From NCBI RefSeq assembly GCF_017832975.1, contig NZ_JAFIBI010000001.1:2976001-3040000 (forward strand): a DNA stretch of 64,000 bases. Direction: 5' to 3'. Shown here one piece after another: positions 1 to 8,645 of this stretch. Under the pieces are notes generated by a model. The model saw nothing but the letters and a program-made list of their open reading frames with translations. It was not told the origin of the DNA and ran no database searches. Position numbers and translations under genes: made by a program. The DNA comes from Arthrobacter sp. PvP023 (GTDB taxonomy: Bacteria; Actinomycetota; Actinomycetes; Actinomycetales; Micrococcaceae). Position 1 is the stretch's first letter; each line of letters opens with the position of its first letter.

Positions 1-1038
1 GTCGTCGTACCAGCCTGCGTCGATGCAGAACACGTCTGCGCCGGCGGACTTGGCACTCTTGATCAGGGGCATGAGTTTTTGAGTGGTGGGGTCACCCATG
101 AGGGTATTCATGAAATCGTTGTAGATTACTGCCGGCCCTGAAGACGCGGGCAAGCCACGGAGTGCCCGGCGGTGCGATGTCATGTCAGCGAGTGCACCCT
201 GCAGCCCTTCCTGGCTGATAGCCAGGGCTGCCGGCACGGTGGAAAATTCCTCACCGGGCTGCAGGGAATGCAGCCAGCTATGTTGGTCATCTGTCGGCCC
301 GAGCAGGGCGAGGCAGAGAGCGTCGCGGGTCTCGCTCAGGTCCCAGGCCCATCCCCCGTTATGTTCGACCTGCCACATCCAGCACCACCGGTCATCGGCG
401 TCCACGAGAGCCGCTGTGGGCAACGGCCCCCCGCTGGACCAGGATGAGGTCGAAGCACGAAGCAGATGCCCCCGCTGGTCCTGTGCATGAAGACCCAGGT
501 TCAAATCAGGCAGAGCACGGCGTACGTCCTCAAGTGTCCATTGGTTCTCACCCAGCCATTGCGAGGTGGCCGAGGCCAGCCGCAAGCTTCCGGCGTCGGC
601 AGGCCGGTGTCCGGCCAGGATTGGGAGTGCCAGGGTGGACACGGCCTGGAGCGAGACCGGGTTGCTTCCGTGGTTGCGGATAGTCGTCACAGCCTGGATG
701 GTACGGCCGCCGTTGGCGGCACGGAGGACAGCCTCTGCTTCCAATCCGGTTTCTGCGTCGCGCTGCAGCACTGTGAGGACGTGCCAGTTACCCTCCGTTG
801 TGGCTGTGTGGTGGGCGTATCTGAGGCGCTTACCGACGGCTGATTCGGCGTACCGTTGACTGGTTCTGGCTCTTCCCTCCTCTACAGTGAGAATTTCCAC
901 GAGTGCAGGACCGGATGCCAGCGGAACCGACGGTGCTTCTGCCGGGTGCAGGTAGGCGACCCCGACCGGGCTTTCCATATCGATATTAAGCGCCAGATGC
1001 AGCGTGCCGTTAGACCACGCAATATTGCAGGTTTCCAT
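1..1038 (-). CDS. Alpha-galactosidase (GH36-like), N-terminal 346 residues, cut by window edge
   Basis: This frame stays open from an ATG to the window edge, so only the amino-terminal part is visible (346 codons; the family is usually about 700 residues). The visible part is a beta-sandwich-like supersandwich region, followed by YNDFMNTLMGDPTT and then IDAGWYDD at the edge. That is the entry into the catalytic barrel of GH36/melibiase-type enzymes. The catalytic aspartates would lie outside the window. Such enzymes remove terminal alpha-galactosyl residues from oligosaccharides, probably in the cytoplasm because no signal peptide is seen. The gene is last in the visible operon, 2 bp after the dehydrogenase stop, with a GAGGA about ten bases before ATG. 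The exact substrate is not shown. Confidence 0.8.
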   Translation of the reverse strand, partial: METCNIAWSNGTLHLALNIDMESPVGVAYLHPAEAPSVPLASGPALVEILTVEEGRARTSQRYAESAVGKRLRYAHHTATTEGNWHVLTVLQRDAETGLEAEAVLRAANGGRTIQAVTTIRNHGSNPVSLQAVSTLALPILAGHRPADAGSLRLASATSQWLGENQWTLEDVRRALPDLNLGLHAQDQRGHLLRASTSSWSSGGPLPTAALVDADDRWCWMWQVEHNGGWAWDLSETRDALCLALLGPTDDQHSWLHSLQPGEEFSTVPAALAISQEGLQGALADMTSHRRALRGLPASSGPAVIYNDFMNTLMGDPTTQKLMPLIKSAKSAGADVFCIDAGWYDD

Positions 1039-1040
1039 GT

Positions 1041-2090
1041 TTATGCCATCCTCATCAGGTCAGTCAGGCCGACCGGGAACCGCTGCGGCGCGGCCGCGGC
1101 GTAACGTTCAATTTCATCCAGTGCATAGGCTGCCAGGCGGTGAAGCTCCGTGCCCATCGAACCGGCAATATGGGGTGTCAGCAGGACATTGGGAAGGCTG
1201 AATAACGGGTGGCCGGCCGGCAGAGGTTCCGGGCTGGTGACGTCCAGGAAAGCATTGAGCCGCCCCGTCTCCAGCTCATCAACCAATGCATTGTGGTCCA
1301 CGAGTTCACCCCGTGCCGTGTTGATGAGTGTCGAGCCGTCCTTCATTGCAGCAAGCTGGGCGGGGCCGATCATGTGCAGGGTCTCTGGCAGAACCGGCGC
1401 GTGCAAAGACACGATATCGCTGCAGCTCATGAGCTCATCCAGGCTCACCCGGCGTGCGCCCAGCCGCAGTGCTTCGGCGTCGCTGATCGTGGGATCGTAC
1501 ACTGTGACATCGAAGTCGAAGGGCCGGAGGCGCTCAAGGACGAGTCGTCCGATGGTGGATGCTCCGACGATCCCGATGGCCCGCTCGTAGTTGCCGGTTT
1601 CCGGAAACTCCCGCTCTCGATCGATTTTGGTTTGGCGCTGCTTGTAGAGGTGGCTGGCAGCGATCGTTGATTTTCCGGCCAGGAGGATGAGTCCGAGGGT
1701 GTACTCGGCCACCGGCAGTGCATTGGCCTCTGCAGCCGTTGTCACTGTTATTCCCCGCTCCCAGCATTCGGGCAGGATGTGTCCTTTGACGCTTCCCCCT
1801 GCGTGGGCAATGAGCCTGAGCCGGGGCATGCGGGCAAGAACCGTTGCGTCGATGCGCGGAGAGAACCAGCCCGTGAGGAGAACATCGACATCTCGGATGG
1901 CATCATCGGGTGTCGCTTCGAAGTCCTGAATGACCATGCTGAAGTCGCAGTCACACATTGATTCGAGCCGACTGCGGAGACGTTTGGAAAACAGTGCGTC
2001 CCGCAGGTCAGCATCCTGCATCGCCAGGGCAACTTTGGGCCTGAACACAGGCGTTCCCGGCGCGGCGGTGCTGTGCAGTGCTGCACTCAA
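1041..2090 (-). CDS. D-isomer-specific 2-hydroxyacid dehydrogenase
   Basis: This is an NAD-dependent 2-hydroxyacid dehydrogenase of 349 residues. The Rossmann glycine motif GIVGASTIGR is near residues 172-181, and the catalytic triad is visible as Arg260 (NTARGELVD), Glu288 (DVTSPEP) and His307 (LTPHIAG). I chose a TTG start that overlaps the TGA of the upstream isomerase gene (ATTGA) and is preceded by GAGAGGG. The longer open frame reaches back into that gene without a ribosome-binding site. Translational coupling places it in the same sugar operon. Its substrate could be a sugar-derived hydroxyacid or 2-keto acid; the sequence does not say which. Orthologues beside sugar transporters are common and often uncharacterised. 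Confidence 0.85.
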   Translation of the reverse strand: MSAALHSTAAPGTPVFRPKVALAMQDADLRDALFSKRLRSRLESMCDCDFSMVIQDFEATPDDAIRDVDVLLTGWFSPRIDATVLARMPRLRLIAHAGGSVKGHILPECWERGITVTTAAEANALPVAEYTLGLILLAGKSTIAASHLYKQRQTKIDREREFPETGNYERAIGIVGASTIGRLVLERLRPFDFDVTVYDPTISDAEALRLGARRVSLDELMSCSDIVSLHAPVLPETLHMIGPAQLAAMKDGSTLINTARGELVDHNALVDELETGRLNAFLDVTSPEPLPAGHPLFSLPNVLLTPHIAGSMGTELHRLAAYALDEIERYAAAAPQRFPVGLTDLMRMA

Positions 2091-2935
2091 TTGATGTCCC
2101 TCTCCCAATGCCTGTCGAGCCATGTCCGGAGGGAAGGCAGCGCGACGTCCAGTTGCGCCGCCTCCGGATACCATGCCTTCTCCCACTCAAGAGTGACCGC
2201 TCCGCGGTAGGCGTTGCGGACCAGCAGCCGGCCAAATTCCTCAGTCGGCAATGAACCTTTGCCGATGGGCAGCGGTGTGCTGCTGGCCGGCATGTCGGCG
2301 TCTTTGATCTGGACGCTGCCGCGGCCGGTCGCCAGCCAGGGTTCGAGGGTTTTCCACGTCTCTTCCAGCTGTTCGCCCACACGCCAGGGATGCAACAAAT
2401 CCCACACCACCCCAACGGGGCCGTCCACACGGTTGAGGATCGCTGCGATGTCTATTCCGGCGGGATGCGAATCGTGAGTCTCCAGCACCGGCAGGACGCC
2501 GGAGTCGGCAGCGTATGAGGTGACGGCACTGAGCCTGCGTGCCGCCCGTCCATCCACCTCCTCACGTGGTTCCGTCAGGGGCGGGGCATCGGTGCAGGCG
2601 GCAGGTCCGGTGTCTGCTCCAGGGAATACCCGGACCATTGGTGCTCCAAGGTCCCTGGCGAAGTCAACCGCCTGGATGAGCCCGGCGACAACTGTCTCAT
2701 CGGCGCCAGGGGCCGCCACCTTCACGTAGCTGGCGATGCCTGTGACCTGCACGCCTGCTGCGTTAATCCGGTGGCGGAGGTCATTCCGGGCCGCAGCGTC
2801 CATGTCCGGGTCGGCAATTTCGCCTCCAGCGAGCCGCAGTTCGACGCCATGGATATGGTGTTGTTGCAGCCATGACAGGACGACGTCCAAGGGTACTCCG
2901 GGCGCGCCCAGCGTTGAGGCTGACGGCGTAATCAT
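2087..2935 (-). CDS. Sugar phosphate isomerase/epimerase (xylose isomerase-like TIM barrel)
   Basis: This 282-residue protein has the AP-endonuclease-2/xylose-isomerase-like TIM-barrel pattern: LETHDSHPAG, VVWDLLHPW and VQIKDAD carry the His/Asp/Glu residues that bind the divalent metal in the family. The ATG chosen follows AGAGGAACAAC; the longer frame upstream lacks a site. The stop overlaps the TTG start of the dehydrogenase. Members isomerise or epimerise sugars, sugar acids or inositol derivatives, and some are 3-keto-sugar epimerases or hydrolases. Paired with a hydroxyacid dehydrogenase, it probably acts on an intermediate downstream of uptake. The specific reaction cannot be read from sequence. 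Confidence 0.8.
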   Translation of the reverse strand: MITPSASTLGAPGVPLDVVLSWLQQHHIHGVELRLAGGEIADPDMDAAARNDLRHRINAAGVQVTGIASYVKVAAPGADETVVAGLIQAVDFARDLGAPMVRVFPGADTGPAACTDAPPLTEPREEVDGRAARRLSAVTSYAADSGVLPVLETHDSHPAGIDIAAILNRVDGPVGVVWDLLHPWRVGEQLEETWKTLEPWLATGRGSVQIKDADMPASSTPLPIGKGSLPTEEFGRLLVRNAYRGAVTLEWEKAWYPEAAQLDVALPSLRTWLDRHWERDIN

Positions 2936-2957
2936 GTTGTTCCTCTTGTTTGAAGGG

Positions 2958-3827
2958 TTAGCCCTTGAGACCTGCGCTGGCCATGCCCTCGACGAATCGT
3001 TTCTGGGCAAAGATGAACAGGATGATCATGGGCAGCGTGGCGAGCGTCGCCCCGGCCATGAGGTAGGGCCACTGCACGTTGAGCGGATCCTGGGAGAAGA
3101 TCGCGAGTCCCACTTGCAGGGGGCGGAGCTCATCGGAGTTGGTGACAATGAGGGGCCATAGGAAGCTGTTCCACGCCGCTTCTACCTGAAAGACGCCGAT
3201 GGTGACCAGAGCGGGCTTGACCAGGGGCGTCATGATCCGGAAGAAGATTCCGAATTCCCCAAGCCCGTCCACCCGCGCCGCGTCGGCCAGCTCGGAAGGA
3301 AGCGTGACGTAGAACTGGCGGGCCAGGAAGGTGTAGAGCGGTGCGATCGCCAGCGGGATGATCAGGGCCCACCAGGTGTTGAGCCACCCGGTCCCGCCCA
3401 TCCCGAGGATGTCGTTGCCACCGAAGAAGGGGATGGACTTCACCAGGAGAAACATGGGCACCAGAATGATCTGGAAGGGAACCATCATCAGGGCGATGAA
3501 ATAGTTCAGGATTCCCTTCGCCCCCCGGATCGGAGCTTTTGCCAAGGCGTAGCCGGCCATAGTGCAGAAGACCAAGGTCAGGGCTGTCTGCCCGACCGTG
3601 AGCACCAGGCTGTTCCAGAAATACCGCAGGAATGGTGCTGCGTCCATGGCTTCCACGAAGTTGGACCAGTGGAACTCCCTGGGCAGCCAAGTGAATGTGC
3701 CGACCTCGCCGGTTGATTTGAGCGCGGTGAGGATCATCCAAATGAACGGACCGACCATGAGCAAACTTCCCAGTGAGAGTACGGCGTAGAGGGCCACGAG
3801 TCCTGGCGTTAGTTTCGTCTTAACCAT
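2958..3827 (-). CDS. Carbohydrate ABC transporter permease, MalG type
   Basis: This 289-residue inner-membrane permease has about six membrane spans and the cytoplasmic EAA loop near residues 185-205 (ELADAARVDGLGEFGIFFRI), the contact for the shared ATPase. It ends in GLKG, a common ending for MalG-type subunits. The start overlaps the stop of the partner permease by 8 bp, so the longer upstream frame is rejected. It forms the channel with the MalF-type subunit next door. No ATPase gene is in the operon, as is usual in actinobacteria where one MsiK-type ATPase serves several importers. Confidence 0.93.
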   Translation of the reverse strand: MVKTKLTPGLVALYAVLSLGSLLMVGPFIWMILTALKSTGEVGTFTWLPREFHWSNFVEAMDAAPFLRYFWNSLVLTVGQTALTLVFCTMAGYALAKAPIRGAKGILNYFIALMMVPFQIILVPMFLLVKSIPFFGGNDILGMGGTGWLNTWWALIIPLAIAPLYTFLARQFYVTLPSELADAARVDGLGEFGIFFRIMTPLVKPALVTIGVFQVEAAWNSFLWPLIVTNSDELRPLQVGLAIFSQDPLNVQWPYLMAGATLATLPMIILFIFAQKRFVEGMASAGLKG

Positions 3828-4776
3828 CCTGGTTCTTCCTTTGCGAACGACCACCCAGGTAGATGAAGGCAGCGACAAGTATGAGCATGATGACCGTTTC
3901 GGCGGAGGCGTAGCCCAGCCGGAGGCCTTCAAAGGCGTTGTTGTAGATGTCGAAGGTCAGCACGGTCGTGGAATTGACCGGACCGCCCTTGGTCATCACG
4001 AAGACAAGGTCGAAGACCTGGAACGTCTGCACGATCGCGGTGATTAGCACGAAGTAGTGGGCCGGTCCCAAAGCTGGCCAGATCACATTCCGGAATACCT
4101 GCCAGCGGTTGGCACCATCAAGGTTTGCAGCCTCCAACAGTTCCTTGGATACGCCCTGAAGAGCGGCCAGGTACACGATCATCCTTGCACCCAGTCCCTG
4201 CCAGATGCCGACGGCGATCAACGCGGGCAGCGCTGTGGAGGGGTCATTCAGCCACTCGGAACGGGATAATCCGAAAAGGCTTCCAACAGCGTTGGCAAGG
4301 CCGGCGCCCGGATGGTAGATCCAGAGCCACACTGAGGCGACAGCCACAGTCGCGGTCACGACTGGCAGGTAATAGACCGTCCTAAAAAACCCCAGACCGC
4401 GAATCTTTTGGTTCAAACCCAATGCGATAAGCAAAGCCAAACCCATGGACAGGGGAACCACGGCGAGGGTGTAAAGGATGGTGTTGCGGAACGCGGCCTG
4501 GAACCGGGTGTCCTGAAACAGCTCTACGTAGTTCTCTGTGCCGATCAACTGCCAGGCGCCCGAGAAATCGTAGTTCGTGAAGCTCAGGAAGATTGCGGCG
4601 AAGGCCGGAACAGCGAGAAAGAACGTTGAGTGCAGCAGGGCCGGCGCCAGGAGCAGCCAGCCGGCGCGGGACTGCTGGCGGGTGAGCCGTGACTTCCGCC
4701 CCGCAGGGCGCGCGGCGCGAGTGTGAGCCGCCCCCGCCGCGCGCACCGCTGGTTTGGATTCCTTGAGAGCGCTCAC
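3820..4776 (-). CDS. Carbohydrate ABC transporter permease, MalF type
   Basis: This 318-residue permease has a basic amino-terminal extension of about 40 residues, then six predicted membrane helices and the EAA loop (LLEAANLDGANRWQVFRNV) that docks the ATPase. A GTG start overlaps the stop of the binding-protein gene (GTGA), indicating coupled translation. It pairs with the downstream MalG-type subunit and the upstream lipoprotein to form a sugar importer. Given the alpha-galactosidase in the same operon, alpha-galactosides such as melibiose or raffinose are plausible substrates, but that is inference. Confidence 0.93.
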   Translation of the reverse strand: MSALKESKPAVRAAGAAHTRAARPAGRKSRLTRQQSRAGWLLLAPALLHSTFFLAVPAFAAIFLSFTNYDFSGAWQLIGTENYVELFQDTRFQAAFRNTILYTLAVVPLSMGLALLIALGLNQKIRGLGFFRTVYYLPVVTATVAVASVWLWIYHPGAGLANAVGSLFGLSRSEWLNDPSTALPALIAVGIWQGLGARMIVYLAALQGVSKELLEAANLDGANRWQVFRNVIWPALGPAHYFVLITAIVQTFQVFDLVFVMTKGGPVNSTTVLTFDIYNNAFEGLRLGYASAETVIMLILVAAFIYLGGRSQRKNQDG

Positions 4777-6050
4777 TTTGACTGCTGCTCCAGAGCCTTG
4801 AGCGTCTCCTCAGCTGACTTCTTACCCAGGAGGGCGTCGTCAAGGCTTGTTCCGAACGTCCCCCGGAGATCGAGCCAGTTGGCCGCTCCGCCCTCAAACT
4901 TGGCGTCATCAAGGTTCGCGGCCACGAACTTGCTCGCCGGGTTCGACTTTACGACCTCCGAGTCCGCGGCATCCTTGCCTGCCGGGACGGCGAAGTTCAG
5001 GGTAGCGATGCCCGCTTCAGCTTCCGGCTTGCTCAGCTCCTGGATGAAATCCCAGGCCGCAGCTTTCAACTTGCTGCTCTTACCAACCGAGGCAAGCTGC
5101 CCGCCAGTGAACATGGAGCCTTCCTTGTCCTCGACGTTGAAGTAGACAAGGTCATCACAGACGGCCTGACCTACGCCCTTGTCGGAGCAGTCAATGTATC
5201 CGCCAGTGAACCCCATGGCAGCTTCGCCCGTGTTGACCAGCGGGGATTTCGCCGCGTTCTGCGCACCGTACTTCTGCACGTTGTTCACCATGCTCTTCAT
5301 CCATTCAAGGGTCTGAACGCCCTCGGAGCCGGCGAACTCTGCCTCACCGTCGGTGTTATACAAAGGCTTGCCCAGCGAACCGAGCAAAGCGACGAAGTCC
5401 TGACGGTAGCCGCCCGGCGCGGCCCAGAAGTCAAAGCCGGCCTGGGTGATGTTCCCGGCGGCATCCTTGACGGTGAGCTTCTCGGCAGCGGTCTTGATTT
5501 CGGCCATGGTTGTCGGCGGCTTTGACGGATCAAGGCCTGCCTTTTCGAAGAGTGACTTCCGTAGGGCCAAGGGCTTTGGCCCTGCGATCAGCGGAACGGC
5601 ATAGACCTTGCCCTTGTACTCCGCAGCCGGCACGAGAGCCGGGTTGGTCGACGCGCCGAGCGAATCCGCCGTTGCGCCGAACGTGGACAGGTCTTCAAAG
5701 ACGTTCTTGGCAGCGAACGGAGGGACCCATCCGATTCCGGTGACCAGGACGTCATATCCCTGCCCGCCGGCGATGGAGGTAGAGATCTTCTGGTTCAAAG
5801 TGTCGAAGGTAGCGAAGTCGGGTTCCACCGTGACCTTCGGGTACTTCGTCTTGAACGAGGTGACGACCTTCTCAAGCTGGGCCTTACCCTCATTACTGGC
5901 AGGGTAGCTCGGCACAAGCACCCGGAGCGTACCTGTCACCTCCGCAGGATCGGAAGCCGGCGCGCCAGCTGTACCACCCGAACCACAGGCCCCAAGGGCC
6001 AGAGTGCCAGCAACTGCCAGCGCGAGAAACCCTGCACGTCGACGTGCCAT
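4773..6050 (-). CDS. Sugar ABC transporter substrate-binding lipoprotein
   Basis: This is a 425-residue family 1 extracellular solute-binding protein. The amino terminus is a lipoprotein signal peptide: RRR, a hydrophobic stretch, then the lipobox LGAC with Cys22 as the lipidated residue. The mature part shows the usual two-lobe pattern (VTGIGWVPPFA, AAMGFTGGYID, KLKAAAWDFIQELSKPEAE). The ATG follows GAGGATTGAT; the in-frame extension upstream has no ribosome-binding site and would spoil the signal peptide. It captures sugar at the cell surface and hands it to the two permeases downstream. It is the first gene of the operon, and the 14-bp palindrome just upstream is its probable operator. Confidence 0.93.
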   Translation of the reverse strand: MARRRAGFLALAVAGTLALGACGSGGTAGAPASDPAEVTGTLRVLVPSYPASNEGKAQLEKVVTSFKTKYPKVTVEPDFATFDTLNQKISTSIAGGQGYDVLVTGIGWVPPFAAKNVFEDLSTFGATADSLGASTNPALVPAAEYKGKVYAVPLIAGPKPLALRKSLFEKAGLDPSKPPTTMAEIKTAAEKLTVKDAAGNITQAGFDFWAAPGGYRQDFVALLGSLGKPLYNTDGEAEFAGSEGVQTLEWMKSMVNNVQKYGAQNAAKSPLVNTGEAAMGFTGGYIDCSDKGVGQAVCDDLVYFNVEDKEGSMFTGGQLASVGKSSKLKAAAWDFIQELSKPEAEAGIATLNFAVPAGKDAADSEVVKSNPASKFVAANLDDAKFEGGAANWLDLRGTFGTSLDDALLGKKSAEETLKALEQQSK

Positions 6051-6104
6051 ATCAATCCTCCTGAGTCGGCCATCCACCTTTGGAAGGCGCCTGCACCCAC
6101 TGTA

Positions 6105-6118
6105 TGATATCGATATCA
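6105..6118. promoter_or_regulatory. Perfect 14-bp palindrome, probable LacI-family operator
   Basis: TGATATCGATATCA is a perfect palindrome with a central CpG, typical of LacI-family operators. It lies 55 bp upstream of the binding-protein start and 75 bp upstream of the DUF624 start, so it can control both directions. The LacI regulator encoded next to it is the natural candidate ligand-responsive repressor. Confidence 0.65.
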
Positions 6119-6192
6119 GAGATGCAAGTCACAACTTCCTGCCCCTAGGATGGAACGGTCTGCGGCCCTGGCTCGCAAGGTCGCTGCAAGGA

Positions 6193-6828
6193 ATGGATGA
6201 ACAAATGGATCAGCAAAAACGCCGACCTCGGAGCACCGCCCTCATGGCCGGATTTGAAGTCGTGGGCGACATCTTGCTGCTGCAGATTCTGTTCGTGGTG
6301 GCCAGTCTGCCACTGGCGACTATCGTCCCTGCGGCGATAGCCCTGCAACGCGCCTTGCGGAAAACCGTGATAGAGCAAAAGCCCGGTCTCACTCGAACCT
6401 TTCTCAAGGAGTTCAAGTGGGCCTGGCGGCGCTTGGGACTGGTCGGCCTTGTCGCTCCGTTCGTTGTGGCTGCCGCCGTGCTGTCCATCCTTTTCTGGCT
6501 CGCCTCGCCGGGAGTTGTTGGACTAGTGGCCCTATGCGTGATCATTCCTGTGTGTGGCCTGGCCGCCGCAGCCTACCTGGCGCTGCTCGGAGCCGCAATG
6601 ACTGCCGAAGAGAACACCACACGGAGTGGGCTGATCGCCAGGACACGCGCTCTCTTGCTCAGCAATGCCCTCCCTCTTGCCGGGGCCTTGATCGCCCTCT
6701 CCACGTGGCTGCTGCTGGCCTTCCGCCTGCCCACGTTGATTCCGTTAGGAAGCGGCCTCGTCCCGGCACTCTTGGCCTGGCTGCTTGTCCGCCGGCAAAT
6801 ATCCGCCCTCGGCGGCATTTCAGGATAA
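6193..6828 (+). CDS. DUF624 (YesL-like) membrane protein
   Basis: This 211-residue integral membrane protein has four to five hydrophobic helices and the family-like amino-terminal pattern (LLQILFVVASLPLATIVPAAIALQRAL). DUF624/YesL proteins are habitual neighbours of sugar ABC transporters and LacI regulators; their biochemical role is unknown. The start is uncertain: ATG here directly follows AAGGA, and a second in-frame ATG 12 bp later has better spacing. A long open extension upstream crosses the operator and is not believed. The gene runs just before the LacI gene, 21 bp apart, so the two are likely co-transcribed. Confidence 0.7.
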   Translation: MDEQMDQQKRRPRSTALMAGFEVVGDILLLQILFVVASLPLATIVPAAIALQRALRKTVIEQKPGLTRTFLKEFKWAWRRLGLVGLVAPFVVAAAVLSILFWLASPGVVGLVALCVIIPVCGLAAAAYLALLGAAMTAEENTTRSGLIARTRALLLSNALPLAGALIALSTWLLLAFRLPTLIPLGSGLVPALLAWLLVRRQISALGGISG

Positions 6829-6849
6829 CGTTCGCAGGAGACCAAAGAA

Positions 6850-7896
6850 TTGAAATACGAGGGCCCAATGAGAGTTACTAAGGATTCCCGCCAACCGGTG
6901 ATCGCTGACGTTGCGCGCTTGGCCGGCGTTTCCGTGCCGACTGTCTCCCGGGTGTTGACCGGCAACATCCCGGTGAGTGAAGAAAAGCGCGAGCGTGTCC
7001 TGGCTGCCATCGAGGAACTGAATTACCGTCCGAGTTCCCTGGCAAGGGCACTGAAAAGCGGTGAGCGGACCATGATCGCCATCTTCGCATCAAGCACGTC
7101 TGCCTACGGGTATGCCGTGACTCTCGCCGGCATTGAGGAAGTCGCCCAGGCTGCGGGATTTTCCGTAGTCATTTCCGCGGTGAAATCCCCCGATACGGCT
7201 GATGTGTCGGCCGCGTTGGAAGTAGCACTTCAACAGCAGCTCGCCGGGATTATCGTGCTGGACTTCGATCCGTCGGCCGCGGAAGTGCTCAGACAACTGC
7301 CGAAGAACATCCCCACAGTCGCGGCGTCCGGATTTCCGAAGGGACAACCAGGCTTCCCCTACGCCTTCATTGACGAATATGCCGCCGGCCGCGAGGCCAC
7401 ACAGCACCTACTCGGGCTTGGACATGAGACGGTCCACCACCTGGGCCTTTACCCTCTGACGCAGTTTTCGGGCAGGTATCAGGGGTGGCACGACGCACTG
7501 ACAGAAGCGGGCATCACGCCCCCACCTGTGCTGGAAGCTTCGCGCGCCCCGCGCTCTGGCTATGAACAGGGTCTTCGGATTGCGGCGGACCCCGGCATCA
7601 CGGCGGTTTTCTGCTCGAACGACGGGCTGGCCGCGGCCGCCCTCCGGGCCTTGTTGGAGAGGGGCGTCCGAGTTCCGGACGCCGTCTCGATCATCGGCTG
7701 GGACAACCAGCCGTTCAGCGAGTTTACGTGGCCTTCGCTCAGCACTGTCGCACCGGATTTCAAAGATCTGGGAGTGCGGACTTTCGGCCTGCTTCAACAA
7801 CGCCTCGCCGGGTCGGATGCTGTACCCGACTCCACTGCAGCCCCGGTCCTCCTCGAAAGGGAATCCACCGGCCCTGCCACAGTGCGCAAAGTCTAG
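6850..7896 (+). CDS. LacI family transcriptional regulator
   Basis: This 348-residue regulator has an amino-terminal LacI helix-turn-helix and hinge (VIADVARLAGVSVPTVSRVL, then YRPSSLARAL), followed by a periplasmic-binding-protein-like effector domain ending in WPSLSTVAP. The TTG start is preceded by AGGAG at nine bases; an ATG 18 bp downstream with a closer GAGGG is an alternative. It probably represses the facing sugar operon and its own operon through the palindrome at 6105-6118, releasing when a sugar binds. Confidence 0.92.
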   Translation: MKYEGPMRVTKDSRQPVIADVARLAGVSVPTVSRVLTGNIPVSEEKRERVLAAIEELNYRPSSLARALKSGERTMIAIFASSTSAYGYAVTLAGIEEVAQAAGFSVVISAVKSPDTADVSAALEVALQQQLAGIIVLDFDPSAAEVLRQLPKNIPTVAASGFPKGQPGFPYAFIDEYAAGREATQHLLGLGHETVHHLGLYPLTQFSGRYQGWHDALTEAGITPPPVLEASRAPRSGYEQGLRIAADPGITAVFCSNDGLAAAALRALLERGVRVPDAVSIIGWDNQPFSEFTWPSLSTVAPDFKDLGVRTFGLLQQRLAGSDAVPDSTAAPVLLERESTGPATVRKV

Positions 7897-8202
7897 GAAT
7901 CCGGCCTGCACGCCACCTACTTTCTCAGCCACTCGGACGGCAAATTCAGCTGTTGTCATCAAGTGCACGCCCGAAGATTGTTCCACGTAGAGGTGGTTCA
8001 GCATGTCGGTAAGGGCCGCGTCAGTCCCTTCAATCTCTTCGAAAATGTGCCTCACTATGGCAGCTGCTCGGTGATCCTTGCTGCCGTCAGTGCTGATACC
8101 CAGTCCCGTCTCGTACAGGGAGAGCCCTCCGTGGGTAAGGCTGGAGACTAAGGCGGACACAAAATACCGCCGATCGGCGAGCTTAAAAAGTGATGAAGGC
8201 AC
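7897..8202 (-). pseudogene. Unassigned open-frame fragment abutting the LacI gene
   Basis: A minus-strand frame of about 100 codons from a GTG (SLFKLADRRYFVSALVSSL through TTAEFAVRVAEKV) reads like real protein: balanced composition and amphipathic helices. It loses that character where it runs antisense into the LacI gene, with no natural stop at the junction. There is no ribosome-binding site. The helix spacing loosely recalls type II secretion F/PilC domains, but I do not claim the match. It is best read as the amino-terminal piece of a gene whose 3' part was lost. Confidence 0.3.
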
Positions 8203-8325
8203 GGGATAGAGCCTACAAAGTTATTGCGTCTTCCTAGCCCAAGACCCTAGGGAATACACCCAGGGCATCTTCAATCTCATGGTGTTGTCCCATTTCCTTG
8301 GAAGTGGAACGGCCAGGAGTGGGAC

Positions 8326-8362
8326 GCTGCCCTGCTGCTGATGGAATCAGCAGCAGGGCAGC
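8326..8362. repeat. 17-bp perfect inverted repeat with 3-nt loop
   Basis: GCTGCCCTGCTGCTGAT and its exact complement are separated by GGA. There is no T-run, so it is not a classical terminator. It lies exactly where the SRAP remnant loses homology. A fold-back or template-switch repair event at a deletion junction would leave such a structure. Confidence 0.6.
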
Positions 8363-8588
8363 TTGGAGCCGATCTTGCTGTCTTTCGCCCAGGACGGAAC
8401 TAGACCCCACCGGGCTATCAGCAGGCGCCGGTCAATGGTTCCCTCGTCCAGGCGTTCTGCCACGATCGGCACGTTCTGGGTCGGGGCAACGTTCCAACTC
8501 GGACCTGGGGGCTGCCTTCGACTTCCTTGGCGTCGAAGTGGCTCAGAAGATCGCTCGTTGCCTTGGATATCACGTATCTGCCGCACAT
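8363..8588 (-). pseudogene. SOS response-associated peptidase (SRAP/YedK) remnant
   Basis: The fragment starts ATG TGC with the SRAP hallmark MCGRYVISKATSDLLSHFD, where Cys2 is the catalytic residue that crosslinks to abasic sites in this family. After about 26 codons the frame breaks at a run of five C residues. Homology resumes in another frame as PSWNVAPTQNVPIVAERL through RWGLVPSWAKDSKIGSK. It then ends abruptly at the hairpin, far short of the usual 220 or more residues. The gene is therefore both frameshifted and truncated, and cannot make a working enzyme. Confidence 0.8.
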
Positions 8589-8645
8589 GTGCCTATTTTT
8601 CCCACACAACCGCCACCTCAAACCCCTGCGCGTGCGGGCTGTCCT

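Noticed and set aside
7408..8202. A 264-codon minus-strand frame overlapping the LacI gene
   Set aside because: Only the part outside the LacI gene looks like protein; the rest is antisense to a well-conserved regulator, so I kept just 7897-8202 as a fragment.
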